Shown here piece after piece: positions 25,689 to 34,549 of a DNA stretch of 64,000 nucleotides. The DNA is from Pseudomonas sp. JM0905a. GTDB lineage: Bacteria; Pseudomonadota; Gammaproteobacteria; Pseudomonadales; Pseudomonadaceae. The number at the start of each line of letters is the position of its first letter. The first letter of the stretch is position 1. Location of the stretch: the NCBI RefSeq assembly GCF_014700075.1, contig NZ_JACXBU010000001.1:248001-312000 (forward strand), given 5' to 3'. Under the pieces are notes generated by a model. That model was not told the DNA's origin. It searched no databases and worked only from the letters and a program-made list of their open reading frames with translations. Made by a program: the position numbers and the translations under genes.

Positions 25689-27128
25689 ATGTTCGGATTG
25701 GAGGCTCTCGATCTCGCCCGAATGCAGTTCGCCTTCACCGTGTCCTTCCACATCATCTTCCCGGCCATCACCATTGGCCTGGCGAGCTACCTCGCCGTGC
25801 TGGAAGGCCTGTGGCTGAAGACGGGACAGGAGGTCTATCGCGACCTCTACCACTTCTGGTCGAAGATCTTCGCCGTCAACTTCGGCATGGGCGTGGTATC
25901 CGGCCTGGTCATGGCCTACCAGTTCGGCACCAACTGGAGCGCCTTCTCCGACTTCGCCGGCTCCGTCACAGGGCCGCTGCTGACCTACGAGGTGCTCACC
26001 GCCTTCTTCCTGGAAGCCGGCTTCCTCGGCGTGATGCTGTTCGGCTGGAACCGCGTGGGCCCGGGCCTGCACTTCTTCGCCACGGTGATGGTGGCCATCG
26101 GCACCATCATCTCCACCTTCTGGATTCTCGCCTCCAACAGCTGGATGCAGACCCCGCAAGGCTTCGAGATCATCGATGGCCGTGTGGTGCCGGTGGACTG
26201 GCTGGCGGTGATCTTCAACCCGTCCTTCCCTTACCGCCTGCTGCACATGGCCACCGCCGCCTTCCTCGCCACCGCCTTCTTCGTCGGCGCCTCGGCGGCC
26301 TGGCACCTGCTGCGCGGCCGTGACAACCCGGCAATCCGCAAGATGCTTTCCATGGCGATGTGGATGGCGCTGCTGGTGGCCCCGGTACAGGCCTTCATCG
26401 GCGACCTGCACGGTCTGAACACCCTCAAGCACCAACCGGTGAAGATCGCCGCGATGGAAGGCCACTGGGACAACAGCAGTGGTGAGGCTACCCCGTTGAT
26501 CCTCTTCGGCTGGCCGGACATGGAGCGCGAGGAAACCCGCTTCAAGGTAGAGATTCCCTACCTCGGCAGCATCATCCTGACCCACAGCCTGGACAAGCAA
26601 GTGCCGGCGCTGAAGGAGTTCCCCAAGGAAGACCGCCCCAACTCCACCGTGGTGTTCTGGTCGTTCCGCATCATGGTCGCCCTGGGAATGCTGATGATCC
26701 TGGTGGGCGTCTGGAGCCTGTGGCTGCGCTGGCGCGGCGGGTTGTTCCGCTCGCGTCCGTTCCTCTACCTGTGCCTGTGGATGGGACCGTCGGGGCTGAT
26801 CGCCATCCTGGCCGGCTGGTTCACCACCGAAATGGGCCGCCAGCCCTGGGTGGTCTATGGCCTGATGCGCACGGCCGATGCGGTGTCCAACCACAGCGTC
26901 GCGCAGATGAGCCTGACCCTGGTGAGCTTCGTGGTGGTGTATTTCGTGCTCTTCGGCACAGGTATCGGCTACATGATGCGCCTGGTGCGCAAGGGCCCGG
27001 TTACCCATGAAGGCAAGGAACTGGGTACTGGCGGCCCTGGCCAGCACCGCACCCCTGCACGCCCGCTCTCGGCGACCGAAGAGGGCATGGACGATGACGA
27101 CAACGCTGCAACCCTGCCGAGGACCTGA
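25689..27128 (+). CDS. cioA: Cyanide-insensitive (bd-type) quinol oxidase subunit I
   Basis: 479 residues, about nine membrane segments, shorter than E. coli CydA because the quinol loop is of the short type. Early residues include the heme ligand region F-H-I-I-F-P-A (H21), and the hallmark E-M-G-R-Q-P-W-V-V-Y lies near residue 390. It oxidises ubiquinol and reduces oxygen to water in the inner membrane without heme-copper chemistry, which explains cyanide resistance of the CIO branch. TTAGAGGA lies 6-13 nt before the ATG. Followed after 2 nt by cioB. Confidence 0.95.
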   Translation: MFGLEALDLARMQFAFTVSFHIIFPAITIGLASYLAVLEGLWLKTGQEVYRDLYHFWSKIFAVNFGMGVVSGLVMAYQFGTNWSAFSDFAGSVTGPLLTYEVLTAFFLEAGFLGVMLFGWNRVGPGLHFFATVMVAIGTIISTFWILASNSWMQTPQGFEIIDGRVVPVDWLAVIFNPSFPYRLLHMATAAFLATAFFVGASAAWHLLRGRDNPAIRKMLSMAMWMALLVAPVQAFIGDLHGLNTLKHQPVKIAAMEGHWDNSSGEATPLILFGWPDMEREETRFKVEIPYLGSIILTHSLDKQVPALKEFPKEDRPNSTVVFWSFRIMVALGMLMILVGVWSLWLRWRGGLFRSRPFLYLCLWMGPSGLIAILAGWFTTEMGRQPWVVYGLMRTADAVSNHSVAQMSLTLVSFVVVYFVLFGTGIGYMMRLVRKGPVTHEGKELGTGGPGQHRTPARPLSATEEGMDDDDNAATLPRT

Positions 27129-27130
27129 AC

Positions 27131-28138
27131 ATGGGCGTCGACCTTTCTCTGATCTGGGCCATCATCATCATCTTCGGCGTGATGATGTATGTGGTGATGG
27201 ACGGTTTCGACCTCGGAATCGGCATCCTCTTCCCCTTCGTCAAGGATGACGGCGAGCGCGACGTGATGATGAACACCGTCGCGCCGGTCTGGGACGGCAA
27301 CGAAACCTGGCTGATCCTGGGCGGCGCGGGCCTGTTTGGCGCCTTCCCGCTGGCCTACTCGGTGGTGCTTTCCGCGCTCTACCTGCCGTTGATCCTGATG
27401 CTGCTGGGCTTGATCTTCCGGGGCGTGGCCTTCGAGTTCCGCTTCAAGGCCAGGCCGGCCAAGCGCCACCTGTGGGACAAGGCCTTCATCGGCGGTTCCA
27501 TCGCCGCCACCTTCTTCCAGGGCGTGGCCCTGGGCGCCTTCATCGAAGGCATCCCGGTGGTGGACCGCGCCTATGCCGGCGGTTCCCTGGACTGGCTCGC
27601 GCCCTTCCCGCTGTTCTGCGGCCTGGGCCTGATCGCTGCCTACGCACTGCTGGGCTGCACCTGGCTGATCATGAAGACCGAAGGCCGCCTGCAGCAGCAG
27701 ATGCATGACCTGGCGCGCCCGCTGGTGCTGGTTCTGCTGGGCATCACCGGTATCGTCAGCATCTGGACCCCGCTGGCCCACGAAGAGATCGCCACGCGCT
27801 GGTTCAGCCTGCCCAACCTGTTCTGGTTCATGCCGGTACCGATCCTGGTGCTGATCTGCACCTGGGCACTGCTGCGCGCGGTGGCCAACAACGCCCACCA
27901 TGCGCCGTTCGTGCTGACCCTGGTGCTGATCTTCCTCGGTTACAGCGGTCTGGGCATCAGCCTCTGGCCCAACGTGATCCCACCGTCCATTTCCATCTGG
28001 GACGCCGCGGCACCGCCGCAGAGCCAGGGCTTCATGCTGGTGGGCGCGCTGTTCATCATCCCGTTCATCCTGATGTACACCGCCTGGAGCTACTACGTGT
28101 TCCGCGGCAAGGTGCGCGTGGAAGATGGCTACCACTAG
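27131..28138 (+). CDS. cioB: Cyanide-insensitive (bd-type) quinol oxidase subunit II
   Basis: 335 residues, about eight or nine membrane segments. Starts with G-V-D-L-S-L-I-W-A-I-I-I-I-F-G-V-M-M-Y-V and contains D-G-F-D-L-G-I-G-I-L and W-D-G-N-E-T-W-L, both diagnostic of CydB-type subunits. It supports assembly and stability of CioA. The gene starts 2 nt after cioA and the small DUF2474 gene follows 10 nt after its stop. Confidence 0.95.
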   Translation: MGVDLSLIWAIIIIFGVMMYVVMDGFDLGIGILFPFVKDDGERDVMMNTVAPVWDGNETWLILGGAGLFGAFPLAYSVVLSALYLPLILMLLGLIFRGVAFEFRFKARPAKRHLWDKAFIGGSIAATFFQGVALGAFIEGIPVVDRAYAGGSLDWLAPFPLFCGLGLIAAYALLGCTWLIMKTEGRLQQQMHDLARPLVLVLLGITGIVSIWTPLAHEEIATRWFSLPNLFWFMPVPILVLICTWALLRAVANNAHHAPFVLTLVLIFLGYSGLGISLWPNVIPPSISIWDAAAPPQSQGFMLVGALFIIPFILMYTAWSYYVFRGKVRVEDGYH

Positions 28139-28148
28139 GAGCACGGCA

Positions 28149-28289
28149 ATGGGCGAATCCGAGAAGAAGCCCTTGTGGCAACGCCTGGGCTGGCTGGTGG
28201 GCATCTGGGCCCTCAGCGTGCTGGCCCTGGGCGCGGTGGCCTACCTGCTGCGGATGTTCATGGCGGCGGCGGGGTTGAGTACGCACTAG
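28149..28289 (+). CDS. DUF2474-type 46-residue single-helix protein of the cio operon
   Basis: A short gene just behind cioB, M-G-E-S-E-K-K-P-L-W-Q-R-L-G-W at its start and one transmembrane helix (about residues 15-38). It resembles DUF2474 proteins found after cio-type oxidase genes and is a likely accessory subunit comparable in role, not in sequence, to CydX/CbdX. GGAGC lies 6 nt before the ATG. Too short to have been called by length-based gene finding, but conserved position and composition support it. Confidence 0.75.
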   Translation: MGESEKKPLWQRLGWLVGIWALSVLALGAVAYLLRMFMAAAGLSTH

Positions 28290-28307
28290 GCGTGCCTCTC
28301 CCATTAC

Positions 28308-28337
28308 TTGTAGGGGCGAATGAATTCGCCCCTACAA
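28308..28337. repeat. Palindromic repeat family A, minimal copy 5
   Basis: A 30-nt palindrome with outer arm TTGTAGGGGCGAA and inner palindrome GCGAATGAATTCGC. It starts 19 nt after the cio-operon stop and ends 21 nt before the convergent rlmG stop, so it could end transcripts from both sides. It shows that the family's unit is a single palindrome. Confidence 0.88.
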
Positions 28338-28358
28338 GGTTTCAGTGGCCTGGTGCAG

Positions 28359-29483
28359 CTATTTGCTTGCTTTGAGCACCACGAACTTCGGCGTCGCCGC
28401 CACCTGCTCCACCCCACGGAACAGGCGCTTTAGCTTGGCGTGGTAGCCCAGGTGACGGTTGCCCACGATCCACAGCTCGCCCCCCTTCACCAGTGCATTG
28501 CGCGCTTGCACGAACATACGCCAGGCGAGGAAGTCGCCCACCACCTGCTGCTGGTGGAAGGGCGGGTTGCACAGCACCAGGTCCAGCGAATCCGCCGGCT
28601 GCTCGGCCAGGCCGTCGCCGGCACGGATGTCCGCCGGGCGCTCGCCCAGGGCTGCGCGCCAGTTCTCCTGCGCCGACTGCACCGCCATGTAGGACTCGTC
28701 CACCAGGGTCATCTGCGCCTGCGGGTTGGCCAGGGCGTAGACGATGCCGAGCACGCCATTGCCACAGCCCAGGTCCGCCGCGCGGACATCCGCCAGGCTG
28801 CGCGGCAGGTGCGGGAGAAAGGCACGGGTGCCGATGTCCAGTCCGTCGCGGCAGAACACGTTGGCGTGGTTCACCAGCGTCAGGCGGGGTTGCTCCAGTT
28901 GGTAGCGGGTGGGGTAGGGCGAGGCGATGGCCGGCTTCTGCTCGGGCGTGGCGATCAGCAGGCGGGCTTTCTTCACCGCCAGCGAGGGCTGCATCGGGCC
29001 GATGTATTTGGCCAGCAGGTCGCCGGCGGCGTGGGGCAGGTGCTTGACCATGCCGGCGGCAATCACGCTGGCGCCGGGGGCCAACTGGCCTTGCAGGCGG
29101 ATCAGTTGTTCCTCCAGCAGGGCAAGGGTCTTGGGTACGCGGATCAGTACCCGGTCGAACGGGCCGATGGCCACGTCGCTGGCGGGTACGAAGCGTACGC
29201 GCCCGGTGTCTAGTTGGTTGCGCGCCAGGTTGCGCTGCAGGGCGATGTGGCCGAGGTGGGAATCACCGCTGCTGGTGACCCGGGCGTGGGGCGCGAGGCT
29301 GGCCGCCAGCGCGCCGAAGCTGTCGTTCAGTACCAGGATGCGTGTATCGCCGGTGATGCCCTGCTCATGGAGGTGACTGAGCAGGTATTCGTCGGCGGCA
29401 TCGAAGGCCTGCAGCGGGTCATCCTGCTGCTCGGGCTGGCGAACGAGGTCGAGCTGGGCGAAAGGCGTAGCAAATATAGGCAT
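28359..29483 (-). CDS. rlmG: 23S rRNA (guanine-N2)-methyltransferase
   Basis: 374 residues. C-terminal Rossmann domain with A-D-L-G-C-G-N-G-V-L-G-I and the N6/N2-type catalytic motif L-C-N-P-P-F-H; an N-terminal pseudo-methyltransferase domain precedes it. RlmG methylates G1835 of 23S rRNA from S-adenosylmethionine. Length and both domains match. No strong ribosome site is visible before the ATG at 29483. Confidence 0.93.
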   Translation of the reverse strand: MPIFATPFAQLDLVRQPEQQDDPLQAFDAADEYLLSHLHEQGITGDTRILVLNDSFGALAASLAPHARVTSSGDSHLGHIALQRNLARNQLDTGRVRFVPASDVAIGPFDRVLIRVPKTLALLEEQLIRLQGQLAPGASVIAAGMVKHLPHAAGDLLAKYIGPMQPSLAVKKARLLIATPEQKPAIASPYPTRYQLEQPRLTLVNHANVFCRDGLDIGTRAFLPHLPRSLADVRAADLGCGNGVLGIVYALANPQAQMTLVDESYMAVQSAQENWRAALGERPADIRAGDGLAEQPADSLDLVLCNPPFHQQQVVGDFLAWRMFVQARNALVKGGELWIVGNRHLGYHAKLKRLFRGVEQVAATPKFVVLKASK

Positions 29484-29566
29484 AAGAACCGGCGGTGTTT
29501 CTGAAGGCCGCTTTGCGAGACACTGGGGCGGTCTTCGAACGAATCGGAAATGAGTGGGAGCGGAGT

Positions 29567-30343
29567 ATGACCGCCAGCGAAGAGAAGTTCACCCGTCAGA
29601 CCCTGCAGGATGTGCAGACCCTGACGCCCAGCCTGTTCACCCTGCGCACCACCCGCGACGCGGGCTTTCGTTTCCGCGCCGGGCAGTTCGCCCGCCTGGG
29701 GGTGACCAAGGCCGACGGCAGCACGGTCTGGCGCGCCTATTCCATGGTGTCGGCGCCCCATGACGAGCATCTGGAGTTCTTCTCTATCGTGGTGCCGGGG
29801 GGCGAGTTCACCAGTGAGCTGTCACGCCTGAAGGTCGGCGACACCCTGATGGTGGACAAACAGGCTTTCGGCTTCCTCACCCTCGACCGCTTCGTCGATG
29901 GCCGCGACCTCTGGCTGCTGGCCACCGGTACCGGCCTGGCGCCGTTCCTGTCGATCCTCCAGGACCTGGAAGTCTGGCAGCGCTTCGAGCGCATCATCCT
30001 GGTCTACAGCGTGCGCCAGGCCGCCGAGCTGGCTTACCAGTCGCTGATCGACGACCTGAAGAACCGCGATTACCTGGAAGGCGTGGCCGACAAACTGCTG
30101 TACATCCCCGTGGTGACCCGCGAGGAAGTGCCCGGCGCGCTGCATGGGCGTATCACTACCCTGATCGAGAACGGCGAGCTGGAGCGCGCCGCCGGCCTGG
30201 AACTGACCCCGGAACATAGCCGCGTGATGCTCTGCGGCAACCCGCAGATGATCGACGACACCCGCGCCGTCCTGAAGACGCGCGACATGAACCTCAGCCT
30301 CACCCGCCGGCCGGGGCAGGTGGCGGTGGAGAATTATTGGTGA
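29567..30343 (+). CDS. fpr: Ferredoxin/flavodoxin-NADP+ reductase
   Basis: 258 residues, the length of Pseudomonas Fpr. R-A-Y-S-M at 56-60 is the FAD-binding signature, A-T-G-T-G-L-A-P at 119-126 binds NADP(H), and V-M-L-C-G-N-P-Q-M starts the C-terminal segment. It moves electrons between NADPH and ferredoxin or flavodoxin, and serves oxidative stress and iron-sulfur biogenesis. Start M-T-A-S-E-E-K at 29567 is preceded by GGGAGCGGAG; 24 codons upstream remain open but look non-coding. Divergent from rlmG. Confidence 0.95.
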   Translation: MTASEEKFTRQTLQDVQTLTPSLFTLRTTRDAGFRFRAGQFARLGVTKADGSTVWRAYSMVSAPHDEHLEFFSIVVPGGEFTSELSRLKVGDTLMVDKQAFGFLTLDRFVDGRDLWLLATGTGLAPFLSILQDLEVWQRFERIILVYSVRQAAELAYQSLIDDLKNRDYLEGVADKLLYIPVVTREEVPGALHGRITTLIENGELERAAGLELTPEHSRVMLCGNPQMIDDTRAVLKTRDMNLSLTRRPGQVAVENYW

Positions 30344-30364
30344 GGCAGCGGTTGCTCTCGCTTT

Positions 30365-30460
30365 TGTGGGGGCGATTTCAATCGCTAAGCAGACCGCAGG
30401 TCTGCCCGACAGTTGATAGGGGCTGCTGCGCAGCCCTTAGCGAATGAATTCGCCCCCACA
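30365..30460. repeat. Palindromic repeat family A, full copy 6
   Basis: Arms TGTGGGGGCGA and TCGCCCCCACA, left palindrome GCGATTTCAATCGC, right palindrome GCGAATGAATTCGC, middle CAGACCGCAGGTCTG hairpin. Starts 22 nt after fpr and ends 12 nt before the convergent ccoQ stop. Confidence 0.9.
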
Positions 30461-30471
30461 GGGTTCGGCCC

Positions 30472-30717
30472 TCAGGCGTCCATCTCCACCCGGCTCGCAC
30501 ACCCCCCATCACACCGCCCCGGACAGCTGCACCCTGTGCTGCTGCGGCCGGTGGCGCGTTCCATGCGCCGGGCCACAGGTTCGTCGTCGGCGAAGGGCAG
30601 CATGGTGGCTTCTTCGATCTGGCGCTGGCTCCTGCCGCCCAGGCACGCCTGGGTGGCGAGGTAGAAGAAGGTCAGCGCGGCCAGGCTGAGCAGGGCGTAG
30701 GCGCTTTCGCTATCCAT
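30472..30717 (-). CDS. ccoQ: CcoQ-like small subunit with cysteine-rich tail
   Basis: 81 residues. One N-terminal membrane helix (about 7-25) is followed by M-L-P-F-A-D-D-E, the conserved piece of CcoQ subunits of cbb3 oxidase. Its ATG lies in the last 8 nt of the ccoN gene, so it is translationally coupled. It is about 20 residues longer than ordinary CcoQ: the tail [12 protein letters not shown] adds four cysteines spaced like a metal-binding site. Context makes it the CcoQ4-type partner. Confidence 0.78.
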   Translation of the reverse strand: MDSESAYALLSLAALTFFYLATQACLGGRSQRQIEEATMLPFADDEPVARRMERATGRSSTGCSCPGRCDGGCASRVEMDA

Positions 30718-32146
30718 GGGCCACCGCCTGCGGCACCACTTCGGTGGTGCGGGCGTCGCCGGCGCGCACGGTGCGCCAGGTGTTCCAGGCCATCAGCAGC
30801 ATGCCGGTGACGAAGAAAATGCCGCCGATCATGCGCACCACGAAACCGGGGTGGCTGGCTTCCAGGGCTTCGACGAAGGAGTAGGTGAGGGTGCCGTCTT
30901 CGTTGACTGCGCGCCACATCAGGCCCTGGGTGATGCCGTTCACCCACATGGAGGCGATGTAGAGCACGGTGCCGATGGTGGCCAGCCAGAAGTGCGCGTT
31001 GATCAGGCCGACGCTGTGCATCTGCACGCGGCCGTAGAGGCGCGGGATCAGGTGGTAGAGCGAACCGATGGTGATCATCGCCACCCAGCCCAGCGCCCCG
31101 GCGTGTACGTGGCCGATGGTCCAGTCGGTGTAGTGGGAGAGGGCGTTGACGGTCTTGATGGCCATCATCGGGCCTTCGAAGGTGGACATGCCGTAGAAGG
31201 CCAGGGACACCACGAGGAAGCGCAGGATCGGGTCGTCGCGCAACTTATGCCAGGCACCGGAGAGGGTCATCATGCCGTTGATCATGCCGCCCCAGGACGG
31301 TGCCAGCAGGATGATCGACATCACCATGCCGAGGGACTGGGCCCAGTCCGGCAGGGCGGTGTAGTGCAGGTGGTGCGGGCCGGCCCAGATGTACAGGGTG
31401 ATCAGCGCCCAGAAGTGCACGATGGACAGCCGGTAGGAGTACACCGGGCGCCCGGCCTGCTTGGGGATGAAGTAGTACATCATCCCGAGGAAGCCTGTGG
31501 TCAGGAAGAAGCCCACGGCGTTGTGGCCGTACCACCACTGCACCATGGCATCGGTGGCGCCGGAATAGACCGAGTACGACTTGAACCAGCTCACCGGAAT
31601 GGCCATGTGGTTGACGATGTGCAGCATCGCGGTGACCACGATGAACGCGCCGAAGAACCAGTTGCCCACGTAAATGTGCTTGGTCTTGCGCTTCATGATG
31701 GTGCCGAAGAACACCACCGCGTAGGCGATCCAGATGATCCCCATCCATACCGCGCCGGTGAATTCCACCTCGGCGTATTCCTTGGTGGTGGTCAGGCCCT
31801 GGGGCAGGGTCACCAGGAGGATCACCACCAGTGCCTGCCAGCCCCAGAAGGTGAAAGCGGCAAGCGAGCCGCCGTACAAGCGCGCCTGGCAGGTGCGCTG
31901 CACGGTGTAATAGCTGGTGGCGAACAGCGCGCTGCCGCCGAAGGCGAAGATCACCAGGTTGGTGTGCAGCGGGCGCAGGCGGCCGAAGCTGGTCCAGGGC
32001 AGGTCGAGGTTCATCGCCGGCCAGACGAGCTGGGCGGCGATGAACACGCCCATGCCCATGCCGACTATGCCCCAGACGAGCGTCATCAGGGCGAACTGGC
32101 GAACCACCTTGTAGTCGTAGGTCGGTTCCGGGAGTGCGGTGTTCAT
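30710..32146 (-). CDS. ccoN: Orphan cbb3-type cytochrome oxidase subunit I (CcoN4-like)
   Basis: 478 residues, 12 membrane segments. Heme and CuB ligands are visible in [19 protein letters not shown] and [10 protein letters not shown], and the cross-linked Tyr region [10 protein letters not shown] is present. It is followed only by ccoQ, with no ccoO or ccoP, which is the arrangement of the orphan ccoN4Q4 pair of P. aeruginosa that borrows CcoO/CcoP from the main operons and works under cyanide, nitrite or phenazine-linked conditions. Divergent from the siroheme reductase gene, as in that cluster. Confidence 0.88.
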   Translation of the reverse strand: MNTALPEPTYDYKVVRQFALMTLVWGIVGMGMGVFIAAQLVWPAMNLDLPWTSFGRLRPLHTNLVIFAFGGSALFATSYYTVQRTCQARLYGGSLAAFTFWGWQALVVILLVTLPQGLTTTKEYAEVEFTGAVWMGIIWIAYAVVFFGTIMKRKTKHIYVGNWFFGAFIVVTAMLHIVNHMAIPVSWFKSYSVYSGATDAMVQWWYGHNAVGFFLTTGFLGMMYYFIPKQAGRPVYSYRLSIVHFWALITLYIWAGPHHLHYTALPDWAQSLGMVMSIILLAPSWGGMINGMMTLSGAWHKLRDDPILRFLVVSLAFYGMSTFEGPMMAIKTVNALSHYTDWTIGHVHAGALGWVAMITIGSLYHLIPRLYGRVQMHSVGLINAHFWLATIGTVLYIASMWVNGITQGLMWRAVNEDGTLTYSFVEALEASHPGFVVRMIGGIFFVTGMLLMAWNTWRTVRAGDARTTEVVPQAVAHG

Positions 32147-32399
32147 GTGCGGGCCTTTCGGTTGGGAAGACTGAGCGGCGCCATTCTGGAAATCCCGACG
32201 ACGGGTAAACAGACTCAGATAGACGCACTTTTTAGAGCTCAGATTGAGGGCGTCCTTCCTGGCGAACCGCTGCTGTCCCCGTAGGAGAGTTGAGTTCCAG
32301 GTTCATCTGATATGGTTTTTACGGATAAATCTGGTGCTGTTTCCTGCTGCCGAGCGTCGCCATAGTGAAGGCCCCGCCTGCCTTGCTGGAGCCGCTTGC

Positions 32400-34070
32400 A
32401 TGTACCACTACGACGACTACGACCGCGCCCTGGTGCAGGAGCGCGTGGCGCAATTCCGCGACCAGGTGGCGCGGCGTATCAGCGGCGAGCTGAGCGAGGA
32501 AGAATTCCTGCCGCTGCGTCTGCAGAACGGCCTCTACCTGCAAAAGCACGCCTACATGCTGCGGGTCGCCATTCCCTACGGCACCCTGTCGTCGAACCAG
32601 CTGCGTTGCCTGGCACATATCGCCCGCGAGCACGACCGTGGCTACGGCCATTTCACTACCCGGCAGAACATCCAGTTCAACTGGATCGAACTCGCTGAAG
32701 TGCCGGACATCCTGCAGCAACTGGCCGAGGTGGAAATGCATGCCATCCAGACCTCCGGCAACTGCGTACGCAACATCACTACCGAGGCTTTCGCCGGGGT
32801 GGCTGCCGACGAACTGCTGGACCCGCGCCCGCTGGCGGAAATCCTCCGCCAGTGGTCCACCATCAACCCGGAATTCCTGTTCCTGCCACGCAAATTCAAG
32901 ATCGCCCTCTGCGCCGCCGAGGAAGACCGTGCCGCCGTCCAGATGCACGATATCGGCCTCTACCTGTACCGCGACGAAACAGGCGATATGCGCCTGCGGG
33001 TGATGGTGGGTGGCGGGCTCGGGCGCACGCCGATTCTCAGCCAGCAAATCCGCGACGGCCTGCACTGGCGCCACCTGCTGTCCTATGTCGAGGCCATCCT
33101 GCGGGTCTACAACCGCCACGGGCGGCGCGACAACAAGTACAAGGCGCGGATCAAGATCCTGGTGAAGGCGCTGGGCATCGAGGCTTTTGCCCGCGAGGTG
33201 GAAGCCGAGTGGCAGCACCTGAAAGATGGCCCCGCCGAACTGACCGAGGACGAGTACCAGCGGGTCGCGGTCAGCTTCGATGCGCCGTCCTATGCCCATC
33301 TCGATGACGCCGATCTCGGCTTCGGCACGCACTTGGCGCGGGACCCGGCCTTCGCCCGCTGGTGCGCGCGCAGCCTGCAGCCGCACAAGGTGCCGGGCTA
33401 CGCCGCTGTGGTGCTGTCCACCAAGCCGGGGCCGGACGCACCACCCGGTGACGTCACCGCCGCGCAGATGGAGGCGGTGGCCGACTGGGCCGAGCGCTTC
33501 GGCTTCGGTGAAATCCGCATCGCCCACGAACAGAACCTGGTCCTGCCCGACGTACGCAAGGCCGATCTGCACGCGCTCTGGCTGCTAGCCCGCGAACAGG
33601 GTCTGGCGACTGCGAACGTCGGCCTGCTCACCGACATCATCGCCTGCCCGGGAGGCGACTACTGCTCCCTGGCCAACGCCAAGTCCATCCCCATCGCCCA
33701 GGCGATCCAGGCGCGCTTCCCCGATCCGGCGGCGCTCCAGGACCTGGGCGAGCTGAGCCTGAATATCTCCGGCTGCATGAACGCCTGCGGGCACCACCAC
33801 ATCGGCAATATCGGCATCCTTGGCGTGGATAAGGGCGGCAGTGAGTGGTACCAGATCACCCTCGGCGGCTCCCAGGGTATGGAGAGCGAACTGGGCAAGG
33901 TGATCGGCCCTTCGTTCAGTGCCGACGAGGTCCCGGATGTCATCGAGAAAGTGGTGGCGACCTTCCGCGACTACCGCGAGCCGGAGGAGCGCTTTGTCGA
34001 CACGGTGCGCCGCATCGGTCTGGAACCCTTCAAGGAACGGGTCTACGCCAAGGTGGAGGTGCCGGCATGA
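32400..34070 (+). CDS. Siroheme nitrite/sulfite reductase-like hemoprotein
   Basis: 556 residues with two ferrite/siroheme half-domains. The [4Fe-4S]-siroheme cysteines are C416 and C422 (C-x5-C, in A-C-P-G-G-D-Y-C) and C459 and C463 (C-x3-C, in S-G-C-M-N-A-C-G). It resembles the assimilatory-type reductase encoded beside ccoN4Q4 in P. aeruginosa (PA4130), which is induced by cyanide. Whether it reduces sulfite or nitrite is not settled by sequence. Start M-Y-H-Y-D-D-Y at 32400 begins the conserved protein; the longer open frame upstream is promoter DNA. The stop overlaps the DUF934 start. Confidence 0.9.
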   Translation: MYHYDDYDRALVQERVAQFRDQVARRISGELSEEEFLPLRLQNGLYLQKHAYMLRVAIPYGTLSSNQLRCLAHIAREHDRGYGHFTTRQNIQFNWIELAEVPDILQQLAEVEMHAIQTSGNCVRNITTEAFAGVAADELLDPRPLAEILRQWSTINPEFLFLPRKFKIALCAAEEDRAAVQMHDIGLYLYRDETGDMRLRVMVGGGLGRTPILSQQIRDGLHWRHLLSYVEAILRVYNRHGRRDNKYKARIKILVKALGIEAFAREVEAEWQHLKDGPAELTEDEYQRVAVSFDAPSYAHLDDADLGFGTHLARDPAFARWCARSLQPHKVPGYAAVVLSTKPGPDAPPGDVTAAQMEAVADWAERFGFGEIRIAHEQNLVLPDVRKADLHALWLLAREQGLATANVGLLTDIIACPGGDYCSLANAKSIPIAQAIQARFPDPAALQDLGELSLNISGCMNACGHHHIGNIGILGVDKGGSEWYQITLGGSQGMESELGKVIGPSFSADEVPDVIEKVVATFRDYREPEERFVDTVRRIGLEPFKERVYAKVEVPA

Positions 34071-34549
34071 ACAACCTGATCAGGCTGCTGGAAGGCCAGG
34101 CACAACTGATGGAGAACGACCCCTGGACCCTAGTGCGCGAGGCCGGTGAGGCCTTGCCCGATGGCCCGCTGATCCTGCCGTTGGCGCTCTGGCGCGAGCG
34201 CGATGGACGCGACGGCCTGCTGCTGCAACCGGATGACGAGGTCGAGCCGCTGGCTCCGCTGCTGTCGGAAGCGCTGCCGCTGATCGCCGTGGAGTTTCCC
34301 AGCTTCCGCGACGGCCGTGGCTACAGCCAGGCCTACCTGTTGCGGGTGCGCCTTGGATGGCGTGGCGAACTGCGTGCAGTGGGGGATGTGCTGCGGGATC
34401 AGCTAAGCCACATGCGTCAGTGCGGCTTCGATGCCTTTGCCGTGCGCGAGGACAAATCCGCCGAGGATGCGCTCAAGGGATTGGCCGGTGTAAGCGTGCT
34501 GTACGGCCGCTCGGTGATAGAGCCGAACCCCTTATTCCGCCGTCGCTGA
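34067..34549 (+). CDS. DUF934 family protein, partner of the siroheme reductase
   Basis: 160 residues. R-L-G-W-x-G-E-L-R-A-V-G-D-V-L-R-D-Q-L and the end M-R-Q-C-G-F-D-A-F are the DUF934 signature. Members follow sulfite/nitrite reductase genes and are thought to be needed for their function, but no activity is proven. The ATG overlaps the reductase stop by 4 nt (ATGA). In P. aeruginosa the homologous pair is the PA4130/PA4129 couple. A large imperfect palindrome begins right after the stop. Confidence 0.85.
   Translation: MNNLIRLLEGQAQLMENDPWTLVREAGEALPDGPLILPLALWRERDGRDGLLLQPDDEVEPLAPLLSEALPLIAVEFPSFRDGRGYSQAYLLRVRLGWRGELRAVGDVLRDQLSHMRQCGFDAFAVREDKSAEDALKGLAGVSVLYGRSVIEPNPLFRRR

Noticed and set aside
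30716-32284. Open frame of 522 codons opposite ccoN
   Set aside because: Antisense to a clear oxidase subunit; His/Gly/Val-rich composition reflects reverse-strand reading.
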